DNA of 6,344 nt, taken from the NCBI GenBank assembly GCA_944385305.1, contig CALWWS010000021.1:1-6344 (forward strand), written 5' to 3'. Position 1 is the stretch's first letter, and each line of letters opens with the position of its first letter. Both the position numbers and the translations under genes were made by a program. Positions 1 through 5,430 of the stretch are shown here, piece after piece. The stretch comes from an uncultured Oscillospiraceae bacterium. Its GTDB lineage: Bacteria > Bacillota > Clostridia > Oscillospirales > Oscillospiraceae. The notes beneath the pieces were generated by a model. The model saw nothing but the letters and a program-made list of their open reading frames with translations. It did not search any database and was not told the DNA's origin.

Positions 1-1
1 G

Positions 2-250
2 GCGGAAGGGGTTATCTTCCTGTTCCTGCTGTGGTATTCCCGCCGCGTCTCCCGCCCTGCCGTCCTGCTGCGGGCCTATGTATTTGCCTACGCGCCGGTG
101 CGCTTTGTGCTGGAGTTTCTTCGGGGAGACGCCGCCCGGGGAAACCTGGGCCCCCTGTCCACCTCTCAGTGGATTGGTCTTGCGGCCCTGTGCGCCTGTC
201 TGATCTGGCAGATGCTGGAGCGCAGGGAATGCGGGAGGGACAGAGCGTGA
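2..250 (+). CDS. lgt: Prolipoprotein diacylglyceryl transferase, C-terminal part (5' end outside window)
   Basis: Lgt is an integral membrane enzyme that moves diacylglycerol from phosphatidylglycerol to the lipobox cysteine of prolipoproteins, the first step of lipoprotein maturation. Only the last 82 residues are visible. They show a hydrophobic helix (FLFLLWY), then the family's C-terminal signature RFVLEFLRGD (visible residues 34-43), a following RG and the LSTSQWI stretch, and a last hydrophobic helix before a short charged tail. The Arg opening the signature probably matches the essential C-terminal Arg of E. coli Lgt (R239); this alignment is from memory. The stop is TGA at 248-250. 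No hairpin terminator follows, so some read-through into the sulfotransferase gene is possible, although that gene has its own promoter 40 bases downstream. The identification rests on family motifs; the catalytic centre lies outside the window. Confidence 0.9.
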   Translation, partial: AEGVIFLFLLWYSRRVSRPAVLLRAYVFAYAPVRFVLEFLRGDAARGNLGPLSTSQWIGLAALCACLIWQMLERRECGRDRA

Positions 251-290
251 GCGGCATCGGGAAGAAAGAGGAAAAAAGTCGTTTTTAGGC

Positions 291-319
291 TTGTCAATAT
301 GAGGAAGGCATAGTATACT
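291..319 (+). promoter_or_regulatory. Sigma-A-type promoter for the arylsulfate sulfotransferase gene
   Basis: The -35 box is TTGTCA (291-296) and the -10 box TATACT (314-319), with a 17-bp spacer; each box differs from consensus at one base. An A tract (272-277) and T tract (281-286) just upstream resemble an UP element. The predicted start of transcription is near 326, giving a leader of about 86 nt before GTG 412. This placement argues against the longer in-frame ATG at 322, which would lie at or before the transcript start. Confidence 0.75.
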
Positions 320-346
320 TTTTGCACAATAGGCCTCCGGCTTTGT

Positions 347-405
347 CCGCCCTGCCGGGCGGGCCGGGCCGGGGGCAAAATTCCGCCCCGCGGGGGAACA
401 GGGGG
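347..405 (+). promoter_or_regulatory. G-rich structured leader with G-quadruplex-type motif and ribosome binding site
   Basis: The leader holds four close G runs at 357-375 (GGG, GGG, GGG, GGGGG with loops of 1, 2 and 2 bases), matching the classic G-quadruplex pattern on the sense strand. Competing Watson-Crick structures are also visible: CCGCCC (347-352) with GGGCGG (357-362), and GGGGC (372-376) with GCCCC (385-389). A perfect palindrome CCCCGCGGGG lies at 386-395. The Shine-Dalgarno sequence AGGGGG (400-405) is 6 nt before GTG 412 and is flanked by further G runs. The structure is seen in sequence only; any regulatory role is inferred. Confidence 0.5.
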
Positions 406-411
406 ATTATT

Positions 412-2172
412 GTGAAGAGCAAGAAAATGAGGCTTCTGCGCATCGCCATTGTTACTGCGGCGTGTATTGTGGCCGGGCTGCTGGTGACCCTTGCGGTCTC
501 CAAATGGTTTGTGGCCCAGGAGAGCCGGGTGCGCACTGTGTGGCAGGTGGATGTGGGCGCCCTGCTGGGCCGCGACGAGGAGTTGGATCTGGAGCTGCGG
601 CAGGCGGCGCTGGAGTCTGAACTCTCGGTGCTTCAGCTGGTGCCCGGCGAGGTGGATCAGGAGGGCTTTACTTACTACGACACCGGGGTGCAGGACCGGC
701 TGGCCCAGGGGCTGGATAAGCTGAAGAGCCAGGAGGAGGGTTGGAGCGCCGACGCCCCTCTGGCGGTACTCAACCCTTTCGGCACGGGGAGCAACGGCCT
801 GTATCTCTATTTTAAGACCAGCCAGGCCGTCCAGGTGAGCTATACCATCCATGTGGAGGACGAGGACATCCCCGACTACACCGCCACCGCCGCCCGGGCG
901 GACGGCCAGACCTACGGCAGGGAGCACGAGTTCCAGATGATTGGCCTGGTACCCGGGCGCACCAACCACGTCACCATGGTGCTGCGGGGCTCCTGGGGCA
1001 ATGTGCGCCAGCAGATTGCCTTTACCATTGAGATGCCGGACACCCACTCGGGCTATCCCACCCAGCTGGAATATACCCAGGGGGAGAGTACGGCAGCCCT
1101 CTCCGACGGGCTGTTCGCCATGATGCGCACCAACGGCTACCTGGGCTACGGCTTTTTCTTCGACAACAGCGGCGTGCTGCGCTATGAGATGGTGCTGGAG
1201 GGCTATGGGCTGGATCGGATGCTCTTCTACCAGGGGGATCTGATCACCTGCGTCTCCTCCACCCATCTGGCCCGCATCACCCCTCTGGGTCGGGTAACTC
1301 AGGTCTACGACCTGGGCAGCTATGAGCTGCACCACGACATCTGCTTCGGCGCGGAGGGCAAAGTGGTGGCCCTGGTGGAGGTTATGGAGCGGGAGACCAT
1401 TGAGGACGTGGTGGTGGAGGTAGACCTGCAGACCGGAGAGGTCTGTGAGCTGGTGGACTTCTCCGCCTTTATGGAGGACTTCCGTCTGGAGTACACCTAT
1501 CCCGTCCCTCTCACCAGCGACTTTTTCTGGCAGGCGGGGGACTGGGACTGGATTCACCTGAACACCGTTCAGTACCTGGAGGAGGATGACAGCCTCATCG
1601 TCTCCTCCCGGGAGACCTCCACCATCATCAAGGTGGAGCAGGTTCACAGCCAGCCTGTTCTGGCCTGGATGGCGGGCGACCCGGCTTTCTGGGAGGGCAC
1701 GGAGTATGAGGACTTCTGCCTTACCCCGGAGGGGGATTTTGTCTACCAGTACGGGCAGCACAGCGTGGAGTACTACGGCCCCGGCGAGAGCGAGGGAGTG
1801 TACTACCTCTCCCTGTACAACAACAACTACTGGGCCAACAGCACCCGGGACTACGAGCCTGAGCTGGACGAGAGCGTGTGCACCGCCCTGTACGGGGGCG
1901 ACGGGGATTACAGCTGGGTCTACGTCTACAAGGTGGACGAAAACCAGGGCACCTTCTCTCTGGAGGAGTCCTTCCCGGTGCCCTATTCCAGCATCGTCTC
2001 CAACGCCGCCCCCGCCGGCGAGGCGGGCAACTGGGTGGTGAACAGCGGCGTGGCCAACGTGTACGGGGAGTATGATGACAGCGGCACGCTCATCCGCCAG
2101 TTTGCCTACGACTGCTCCATGCAGGGCTACCGCACCTTCAAGGAGGATTTCGTCGGATATTGGTTTGCCTGA
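412..2172 (+). CDS. Membrane-anchored arylsulfate sulfotransferase (ASST family)
   Basis: ASST enzymes move sulfate from a phenolic sulfate ester to another phenol without PAPS, by way of a sulfo-histidine, outside the cytoplasm. The 586-residue product has a basic start, one hydrophobic segment (about residues 11-29) that looks like an uncleaved anchor, a helical stretch (about 45-105), an Arylsulfotran_N-like beta domain (about 121-205, starting NPFGT), then a six-bladed-propeller catalytic region. Likely active-site residues match E. coli AssT: H307 in LHHD, H382 in WIHLN, R400 in SSRE, and H450 in YGQHS as the sulfate-accepting His. The 18-residue H382-R400 spacing equals that of H356-R374 in E. 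coli. GTG 412 is chosen because AGGGGG lies 6 nt upstream; ATG 427 is an alternative. The upstream extension to ATG 322 is Pro/Gly-rich and lacks a ribosome site. Several extracytoplasmic cysteines are present, but no dsb gene is in the window. The natural substrate is unknown. Confidence 0.87.
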   Translation: MKSKKMRLLRIAIVTAACIVAGLLVTLAVSKWFVAQESRVRTVWQVDVGALLGRDEELDLELRQAALESELSVLQLVPGEVDQEGFTYYDTGVQDRLAQGLDKLKSQEEGWSADAPLAVLNPFGTGSNGLYLYFKTSQAVQVSYTIHVEDEDIPDYTATAARADGQTYGREHEFQMIGLVPGRTNHVTMVLRGSWGNVRQQIAFTIEMPDTHSGYPTQLEYTQGESTAALSDGLFAMMRTNGYLGYGFFFDNSGVLRYEMVLEGYGLDRMLFYQGDLITCVSSTHLARITPLGRVTQVYDLGSYELHHDICFGAEGKVVALVEVMERETIEDVVVEVDLQTGEVCELVDFSAFMEDFRLEYTYPVPLTSDFFWQAGDWDWIHLNTVQYLEEDDSLIVSSRETSTIIKVEQVHSQPVLAWMAGDPAFWEGTEYEDFCLTPEGDFVYQYGQHSVEYYGPGESEGVYYLSLYNNNYWANSTRDYEPELDESVCTALYGGDGDYSWVYVYKVDENQGTFSLEESFPVPYSSIVSNAAPAGEAGNWVVNSGVANVYGEYDDSGTLIRQFAYDCSMQGYRTFKEDFVGYWFA

Positions 2173-2183
2173 CAGAAACAAGC

Positions 2184-2225
2184 AGGGCCCGCCCCGAAGA
2201 TAGGGGGGCGGGCCTTGACTTTTTT
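2184..2225 (+). terminator. Rho-independent terminator of the sulfotransferase gene
   Basis: A perfect 10-bp GC stem pairs GGCCCGCCCC (2186-2195) with GGGGCGGGCC (2205-2214), extended by one G-U and one A-U pair, around a 9-nt loop. Six T follow at 2220-2225. The last bases of the 3' arm and the T run overlap the -35 box of the tetR promoter. Confidence 0.88.
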
Positions 2226-2242
2226 GCAGGAACCCCTATAAT
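2215..2242 (+). promoter_or_regulatory. Sigma-A-type promoter for tetR
   Basis: TTGACT (2215-2220), a 16-bp spacer and a perfect TATAAT (2237-2242) form the strongest promoter in the window. Transcription should start near 2249, giving a leader of about 100 nt before the tetR start. The -35 box is built from the 3' end of the preceding terminator. Confidence 0.8.
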
Positions 2243-2273
2243 GAGTGCGGTACTTTTTTGCCCGGATGGGGAA

Positions 2274-2302
2274 AAGGGGTTGCAATGATTCTAAGAATAT
2301 GA
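2274..2302 (+). other. Possible leader mini-ORF (5 codons) before tetR, with its own ribosome site
   Basis: AAGGGG (2274-2279) lies 5 nt before ATG 2285, which opens a five-codon frame (Met-Ile-Leu-Arg-Ile) closed by TGA at 2300-2302. Its codons CTA, AGA and ATA contrast with the CTG, CGC/CGG and ATC/ATT choices of the neighbouring genes. It sits inside the predicted tetR leader. It could be a leader peptide, or chance in an AT-rich patch. Confidence 0.25.
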
Positions 2303-2348
2303 TACTATTTATTAAACTTGAAGTATAGAACCTGAATGGAAAGGCAGG

Positions 2349-2990
2349 ATGGAAATGAGCAAGAAGCAGGCTCTGACGGAGTTTCACCGCGGCTCCATAC
2401 TGGCTGTGGCCGAGCGGCTGTTTGCCGAGAAGGGCACCGAGCGCACCACCATGGACGACATTGCCCGGGAGGCGGAGTACAGCAAGGCCACCTTGTACGT
2501 CTATTTTCAGAGCAAAGAGGAGATCATCAACGCCATTCTGCTCAGCGGTATGCTGCTGCTGAAAAAGAAGATTCAGGAGGCCATTGACAGCCACACCGAC
2601 TGGTACCAGGCCTACGACGCGGTGTGCGCCGCCATTGTCCGCTTCTATGATGAAAATCCCACCGCCTACGCCGCCGCCACCGGCGCCATGCCGGTGATGC
2701 AGGCCGGGGGGGAGGAGACCAAGGGCATCCCCGAGATCAAGCGGGTCAACGCGGAGATTGACGAGCTGATGGCCAATTTCCTGGTGCGGGGCGCGGCGGA
2801 GGGCGCGGTGCGCTCCCAGCTTCCCCCGGTGGAGACCGTGCTCCTCTTCTGGTCCGCCCTGGCGGGTATTGTGCGCACGGCGGACGTGCGGAAAAAGTAT
2901 ATTCAGGAGACGGTTGGCCTCTCCCGGGAGGAGTTTCTCAAGCACGGCTATCGCCTGCTGCTGGCTTCCCTCACCAAGGTGGGCAACTGA
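2349..2990 (+). CDS. TetR/AcrR-family transcriptional regulator
   Basis: This is a 213-residue one-component regulator, a normal length for TetR. The N-terminal DNA-binding domain spans about residues 14-60: helix 1 RGSILAVAERLFAEKG, then the helix-turn-helix TTMDDIAREAEYSKATLYVYF (about 33-53) and the usual SKEEI continuation. The C-terminal half is all-helical, as expected for the ligand and dimer domain, but does not reveal a ligand. Two starts are possible: ATG 2349 and ATG 2355. GGAAAGG (2338-2344) suits either, so 2349 is kept without strong preference. It has its own promoter and long leader and ends at a strong terminator, so it is monocistronic. It follows the sulfotransferase gene on the same strand, which makes that gene, itself, or a distant efflux gene possible targets; none is shown. 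An AT-rich patch just upstream (2281-2330) could hold an operator. Confidence 0.9.
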   Translation: MEMSKKQALTEFHRGSILAVAERLFAEKGTERTTMDDIAREAEYSKATLYVYFQSKEEIINAILLSGMLLLKKKIQEAIDSHTDWYQAYDAVCAAIVRFYDENPTAYAAATGAMPVMQAGGEETKGIPEIKRVNAEIDELMANFLVRGAAEGAVRSQLPPVETVLLFWSALAGIVRTADVRKKYIQETVGLSREEFLKHGYRLLLASLTKVGN

Positions 2991-3008
2991 ATTTGAAAAT
3001 GAAAAAAC

Positions 3009-3040
3009 TGCCCGGCATCTTTTGATGCCGGGCAATTTTT
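3009..3040. terminator. Bidirectional terminator between tetR and the convergent CofE-like gene
   Basis: An 11-bp perfect stem pairs TGCCCGGCATC (3009-3019) with GATGCCGGGCA (3024-3034) around a TTTT loop. Five T follow on the plus strand (3036-3040), and six A precede it (3002-3007), giving a T run for minus-strand transcripts. It can therefore end tetR from the left and the CofE-like gene, whose stop is at 3047-3049, from the right. Confidence 0.9.
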
Positions 3041-3046
3041 CTCTAT

Positions 3047-4240
3047 TTAGTCGGTGGTGTAGTTGTCGAAATAGCCCTGGATATGGACGATGGGAGTGCC
3101 CTTGTCCCCCGAACCGGAGGTGAGGTCGCACAGAGAGCCGATGAGGTCGGTGATGCGGCGGGGAGTGGTGCCCTGGGCGGCCATGCTGCCCACCAGGGAG
3201 CCGTCCTTCTTCTTGATCTCCGCCTCAATGGCGCTGCGCAGCGCCTGGCCGGAGAGGGCGGCGAAGTCGTTGTCCGCCAGATATTTCAGCTTCAGCTCGT
3301 TGGGGGTGCCCTCCAGGCCGGCGGTGTAGGCGGGAGAGACCACCGGGTCGGCCAGCTCCCAGATCTTGCCCACCGGATCCTTGAAGGCGCCGTCGCCGTA
3401 GACCATGACCTCCACGTGCTTGCCGGTGGCCTCCAGCAGCTTGTTCTGGATGTCCTCCACCAGACCCTGGCAGTCCCGGGGGAAGAGCTTAACCTTGTCC
3501 TCGGTGGACTTGTTGGAGCCCAGCAGGCCGTAGCTGGGGTTGTAGCCGCTGCCGTTCACCGGGGCGGTGAGGATCTCGTCCAGGCCGAACACACGCTGTG
3601 CGCCGGCGGCCTTGAGCAGGCGCTTGGTGCGGGCGCGGGTGTGGATGTCGCAGGCCAGAACGTCCTTGGTGTAGTTCAGAATGGCCCGGGGGTCGTTGGC
3701 GAAGAGGATCTCCACCTCCGCGCCGCTCTCCCGGATGAGCTGGGCGTAGTAGTCCACATAGTCCACACCGGTGAAGGGGTGGACAATCTTGCCGAAGAGG
3801 GAGCGGTACTGCTCCAGGGTGAGCACGTCCCGGTAGGGGTCAACCCCCTTCTCGTCCACCAGGTCGATGTCCACCAGGTGGTTGCCCACCTCGTCGGCGG
3901 GGTAGGAGAGCATGAGGACGATCTTCTTCGCCCCCTTGGCGATGCCCCGCAGGCAGATGGCAAAGCGGTTCCGGCTGAGGATGGGGAAGATCACGCCCAC
4001 GGTCTCGCCCCCCAGCTTGGCCTTCACGTCGGCGGCAATGTCGTCCACGCCGGCGTAGTTGCCCTGGGCACGGGCCACAATGGCCTCGGTCATGGCGATG
4101 ACGTCCCGATCCCGCAGGGAGAAGCCCTCCTCCTTGGCGGCCTCCAGCACGGACTGGGTGACGATCTCCACCAGGTTATCTCCGCTGCGGATGATGGGAG
4201 CACGGATCCCCCTTGATACAGTACCGACCATCCGACTCAT
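3047..4240 (-). CDS. CofE-like protein (coenzyme F420-0:L-glutamate ligase family), function uncertain
   Basis: True CofE adds glutamate to coenzyme F420-0 using GTP. This 397-residue protein shares the family's landmarks: an N-terminal segment RAPIIRSGDNLVEIV (13-27), the DRDVIAMTEAIVARAQG stretch, a late VMVYGDGAFKDP motif (G282-D283-G284, D288, P289), and a C-terminal GSGDKGTPIVHIQGY (376-390) matching the CofE ending. The middle (about 120-275), with DIHTRARTK and LLGSNKSTEDKVKLFPRDC, has no counterpart I recognise in archaeal CofE, which is about 250 residues. I recall close, near full-length relatives in many Clostridia that are not known to make F420, so the ligase name is probably only a family label; the substrate is unknown. 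Start ATG 4240 has AGGAG 9 nt upstream. It has its own promoter, ends at the bidirectional terminator, and is divergent from the ferredoxin gene. Confidence 0.82.
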   Translation of the reverse strand: MSRMVGTVSRGIRAPIIRSGDNLVEIVTQSVLEAAKEEGFSLRDRDVIAMTEAIVARAQGNYAGVDDIAADVKAKLGGETVGVIFPILSRNRFAICLRGIAKGAKKIVLMLSYPADEVGNHLVDIDLVDEKGVDPYRDVLTLEQYRSLFGKIVHPFTGVDYVDYYAQLIRESGAEVEILFANDPRAILNYTKDVLACDIHTRARTKRLLKAAGAQRVFGLDEILTAPVNGSGYNPSYGLLGSNKSTEDKVKLFPRDCQGLVEDIQNKLLEATGKHVEVMVYGDGAFKDPVGKIWELADPVVSPAYTAGLEGTPNELKLKYLADNDFAALSGQALRSAIEAEIKKKDGSLVGSMAAQGTTPRRITDLIGSLCDLTSGSGDKGTPIVHIQGYFDNYTTD

Positions 4241-4271
4241 GCAGCAACACTCCTAATATTGTTCATTTAGC

Positions 4272-4289
4272 TGTGCCAAACCCGGCACA
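4272..4289. promoter_or_regulatory. Inverted repeat in the CofE-like gene's leader
   Basis: TGTGCC (4272-4277) and GGCACA (4284-4289) form a perfect 6-bp dyad with a 6-base spacer. It lies just downstream of the predicted start of transcription of the CofE-like gene, a place where a repressor dimer or an RNA hairpin could act. It does not fit the Rex operator core, which has AA/TT in the middle. Its function is unknown. Confidence 0.35.
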
Positions 4290-4297
4290 ACGCACAT

Positions 4298-4326
4298 ATT
4301 ATACAGGATAAATGTCGATTTGTAAA
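4298..4326 (-). promoter_or_regulatory. Sigma-A-type promoter for the CofE-like gene
   Basis: Read on the minus strand, TTTACA (4326-4321), a 17-bp spacer and a perfect TATAAT (4303-4298) are present. Transcription should start near 4291, giving a leader of about 50 nt that contains the TGTGCC/GGCACA dyad and the AGGAG ribosome site. Confidence 0.8.
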
Positions 4327-4360
4327 ACAAAAAATGAGAGAAATTGCGGCAGAGGCAGGA

Positions 4361-4389
4361 TTGACCGGGCCGGAACGGGGTGTTAAACT
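4361..4389 (+). promoter_or_regulatory. Probable promoter for the flavodoxin-ferredoxin gene
   Basis: TTGACC (4361-4366), a 17-bp spacer and TAAACT (4384-4389) are present. The -35 differs from consensus by one base and the -10 by two, so this is weaker than the divergent promoter. The two -35 boxes are 34 bp apart, back to back. Transcription would start near 4396, about 27 nt before the start codon. Confidence 0.55.
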
Positions 4390-4422
4390 AAAAAGCAGCA
4401 GACAGATAGGGAGGCGGAGGCT

Positions 4423-5178
4423 ATGCTGGAACGCATACAGGCAGTCTATTTCAGCCCCACCGGTGGCACGCGCCGGGCGGCCCTGTGTCTGGGCGAGGCT
4501 CTGGCGCGGGAGGTGGTGGAGATCGACCTGTCCCGGCCGGGGCGGCAGGAGCGCCGCTTTACGGCGGAGGACACGGTGCTGGTGGCCGCGCCGGTATTTG
4601 GCGGGCGGATCCCTGCCATCCAGGCCGCCTGGCTGGCAAACTGCCTGGGCGGCGGCGCCCGGGCGGTGACGGCGGCGGTGTACGGCGCCCGGGCCTATGA
4701 GGACGCCCTGCTGGAGCTCAACGACATCTGCCGGGTGCAGGGCTTCCGGGTGGAGGCCTCCCTGGCCCTGGTGGCCCAGCACTCCATGCTGCCCGCCGTG
4801 GCCGCCGGCCGGCCGGACGGGGAGGACGGGGCCTGGATGCGGGGCCGGGCGCAGATGGTGCTGGACAAGCTGGAGCGGGGCGGCGGCGTCTCGGTGCCCG
4901 GGAATCGCCCTTATAAACAGTGGACGCCCATGCCGGTCACCCCACAGGTGTCTAACGCCTGCACGTGCTGCGGCCGGTGCGCCGCGGCCTGTCCCACCGG
5001 GGCCATCGACCCGGCCCGGCCGGGAGAGACCGACGGGGAGAAGTGCATCCTGTGCATGCGCTGCGTCTCCCTGTGCCCGGCAAAGGCCCGCTCCCTGCCC
5101 GCCCCTGCCCGGCAGATGCTGGAGCAGAAGCTGGCCCAGGCCGCCCGGACCCGCCGGGAGAATCAGCTTTTCCTCTGA
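4423..5178 (+). CDS. Flavodoxin-like domain fused to a 2x[4Fe-4S] ferredoxin domain (EFR1-type)
   Basis: This is a soluble electron carrier or small flavin/iron-sulfur redox protein of a kind common in anaerobic Clostridia; its partner is unknown. The N-terminal half (about 1-150) is flavodoxin-like: strand IQAVYF, then the phosphate-binding loop SPTGGT (11-16) for FMN, and the APVFGGRIP segment (56-64) typical of these fusions. The C-terminal part is a bacterial dicluster ferredoxin: first motif C180, C183, C186, C190-P with an additional Cys at 182, second motif C208, C211, C214, C218-P. The tail is helical and basic. No signal peptide or membrane segment is seen, so it should be cytoplasmic. 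At 251 residues it has the usual length. ATG 4423 is preceded by AGGGAGG (4408-4414, spacing 8) and GGAGG (4416-4420). It appears monocistronic and is divergent from the CofE-like gene. Confidence 0.88.
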   Translation: MLERIQAVYFSPTGGTRRAALCLGEALAREVVEIDLSRPGRQERRFTAEDTVLVAAPVFGGRIPAIQAAWLANCLGGGARAVTAAVYGARAYEDALLELNDICRVQGFRVEASLALVAQHSMLPAVAAGRPDGEDGAWMRGRAQMVLDKLERGGGVSVPGNRPYKQWTPMPVTPQVSNACTCCGRCAAACPTGAIDPARPGETDGEKCILCMRCVSLCPAKARSLPAPARQMLEQKLAQAARTRRENQLFL

Positions 5179-5191
5179 CCGCGCCCACACC

Positions 5192-5227
5192 AACAGCCCC
5201 GCCGGTACTCCGGCGGGGCTGTTTTTT
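5192..5227 (+). terminator. Strong terminator of the flavodoxin-ferredoxin gene
   Basis: A 14-bp perfect stem (5192-5205 with 5210-5223) closes a TACT loop, followed by a T run at 5222-5227. It begins 13 nt after the stop codon. On the minus strand the same hairpin follows the ribbon-helix-helix gene directly but lacks a good T run, so it is probably less efficient in that direction. The T run overlaps the stop codon of that minus-strand gene. Confidence 0.9.
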
Positions 5228-5429
5228 ACTCAAAGTGCAGATCCGGGGGGACGTCCAGCTCCTTGGGGATGGGGCTGCCGTTCTTTTTCCGCTGGCGGAC
5301 GCACTCGGTGAGCAGGTACTCGATCTGGCCGTTCACCGAGCGGAAGTCATCCTCTGCCCAGGCGGCAATGGCGGCGTACAGGCTGGCGGACAGGCGCAGG
5401 GGGATCTGCTTTTTCGGCTCGGCCGCCAT
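5226..5429 (-). CDS. Small Arc-type ribbon-helix-helix protein
   Basis: The 67-residue product has the ribbon-helix-helix layout of Arc/MetJ DNA-binding proteins: a beta strand KQIPLRLS (7-14) whose alternating residues would enter the major groove, helix A (about 16-28), a turn, then [18 protein letters not shown] (30-47), where RSVN-x-x-I matches the RSVNSEI of phage Arc repressor. The C-terminal tail (50-67) is Pro- and acid-rich and probably flexible. As a dimer it would be expected to bind DNA, though binding is inferred from fold only. The start ATG at 5429 is one base after the TGA of the SPFH gene and has no clear ribosome site of its own, pointing to translational coupling. No toxin gene is adjacent. 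The function of such small proteins next to SPFH genes is not known to me. Confidence 0.8.
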   Translation of the reverse strand: MAAEPKKQIPLRLSASLYAAIAAWAEDDFRSVNGQIEYLLTECVRQRKKNGSPIPKELDVPPDLHFE

Positions 5430-5430
5430 C

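Noticed and set aside
272..286. AAAAA-TTTTT inverted repeat after lgt as a terminator
   Set aside because: The stem is only A-T pairs with no T run after a GC arm; it fits better as an UP-like element of the promoter at 291-319.
454..465. Lipobox in the sulfotransferase N-terminus (TAAC ending at C18)
   Set aside because: Thr at the -3 position and a cysteine early in the hydrophobic segment do not fit a lipobox; a signal-anchor is more likely, despite lgt being next door.
166..2181. 671-codon open frame antisense to the sulfotransferase gene
   Set aside because: Its composition (His, Gln, Val, Gly, Pro-rich, no domain) is typical of the shadow frame opposite a GC-rich gene, whereas the plus strand encodes a clear ASST with active-site residues.
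2266..2328. 20-codon frame from ATG 2266 in the tetR leader
   Set aside because: No ribosome site precedes it; the AAGGGG site lies inside it and points to ATG 2285 instead.
3083..4216. 377-codon open frame antisense to the CofE-like gene
   Set aside because: Low-complexity Gly/Val/His/Leu product without recognisable domains; the minus strand carries conserved family motifs, a promoter and a ribosome site.
4272..4289. Rex (NADH-sensing) operator
   Set aside because: The half-sites are TGTGCC/GGCACA with a GC core, not the TTGTTAA/TTGTGAA-type arms of Rex sites.
5226..5429. Antitoxin of a toxin-antitoxin pair
   Set aside because: The small protein has an antitoxin-like fold, but its only co-transcribed neighbour is an SPFH membrane protein and no toxin-like gene is adjacent.
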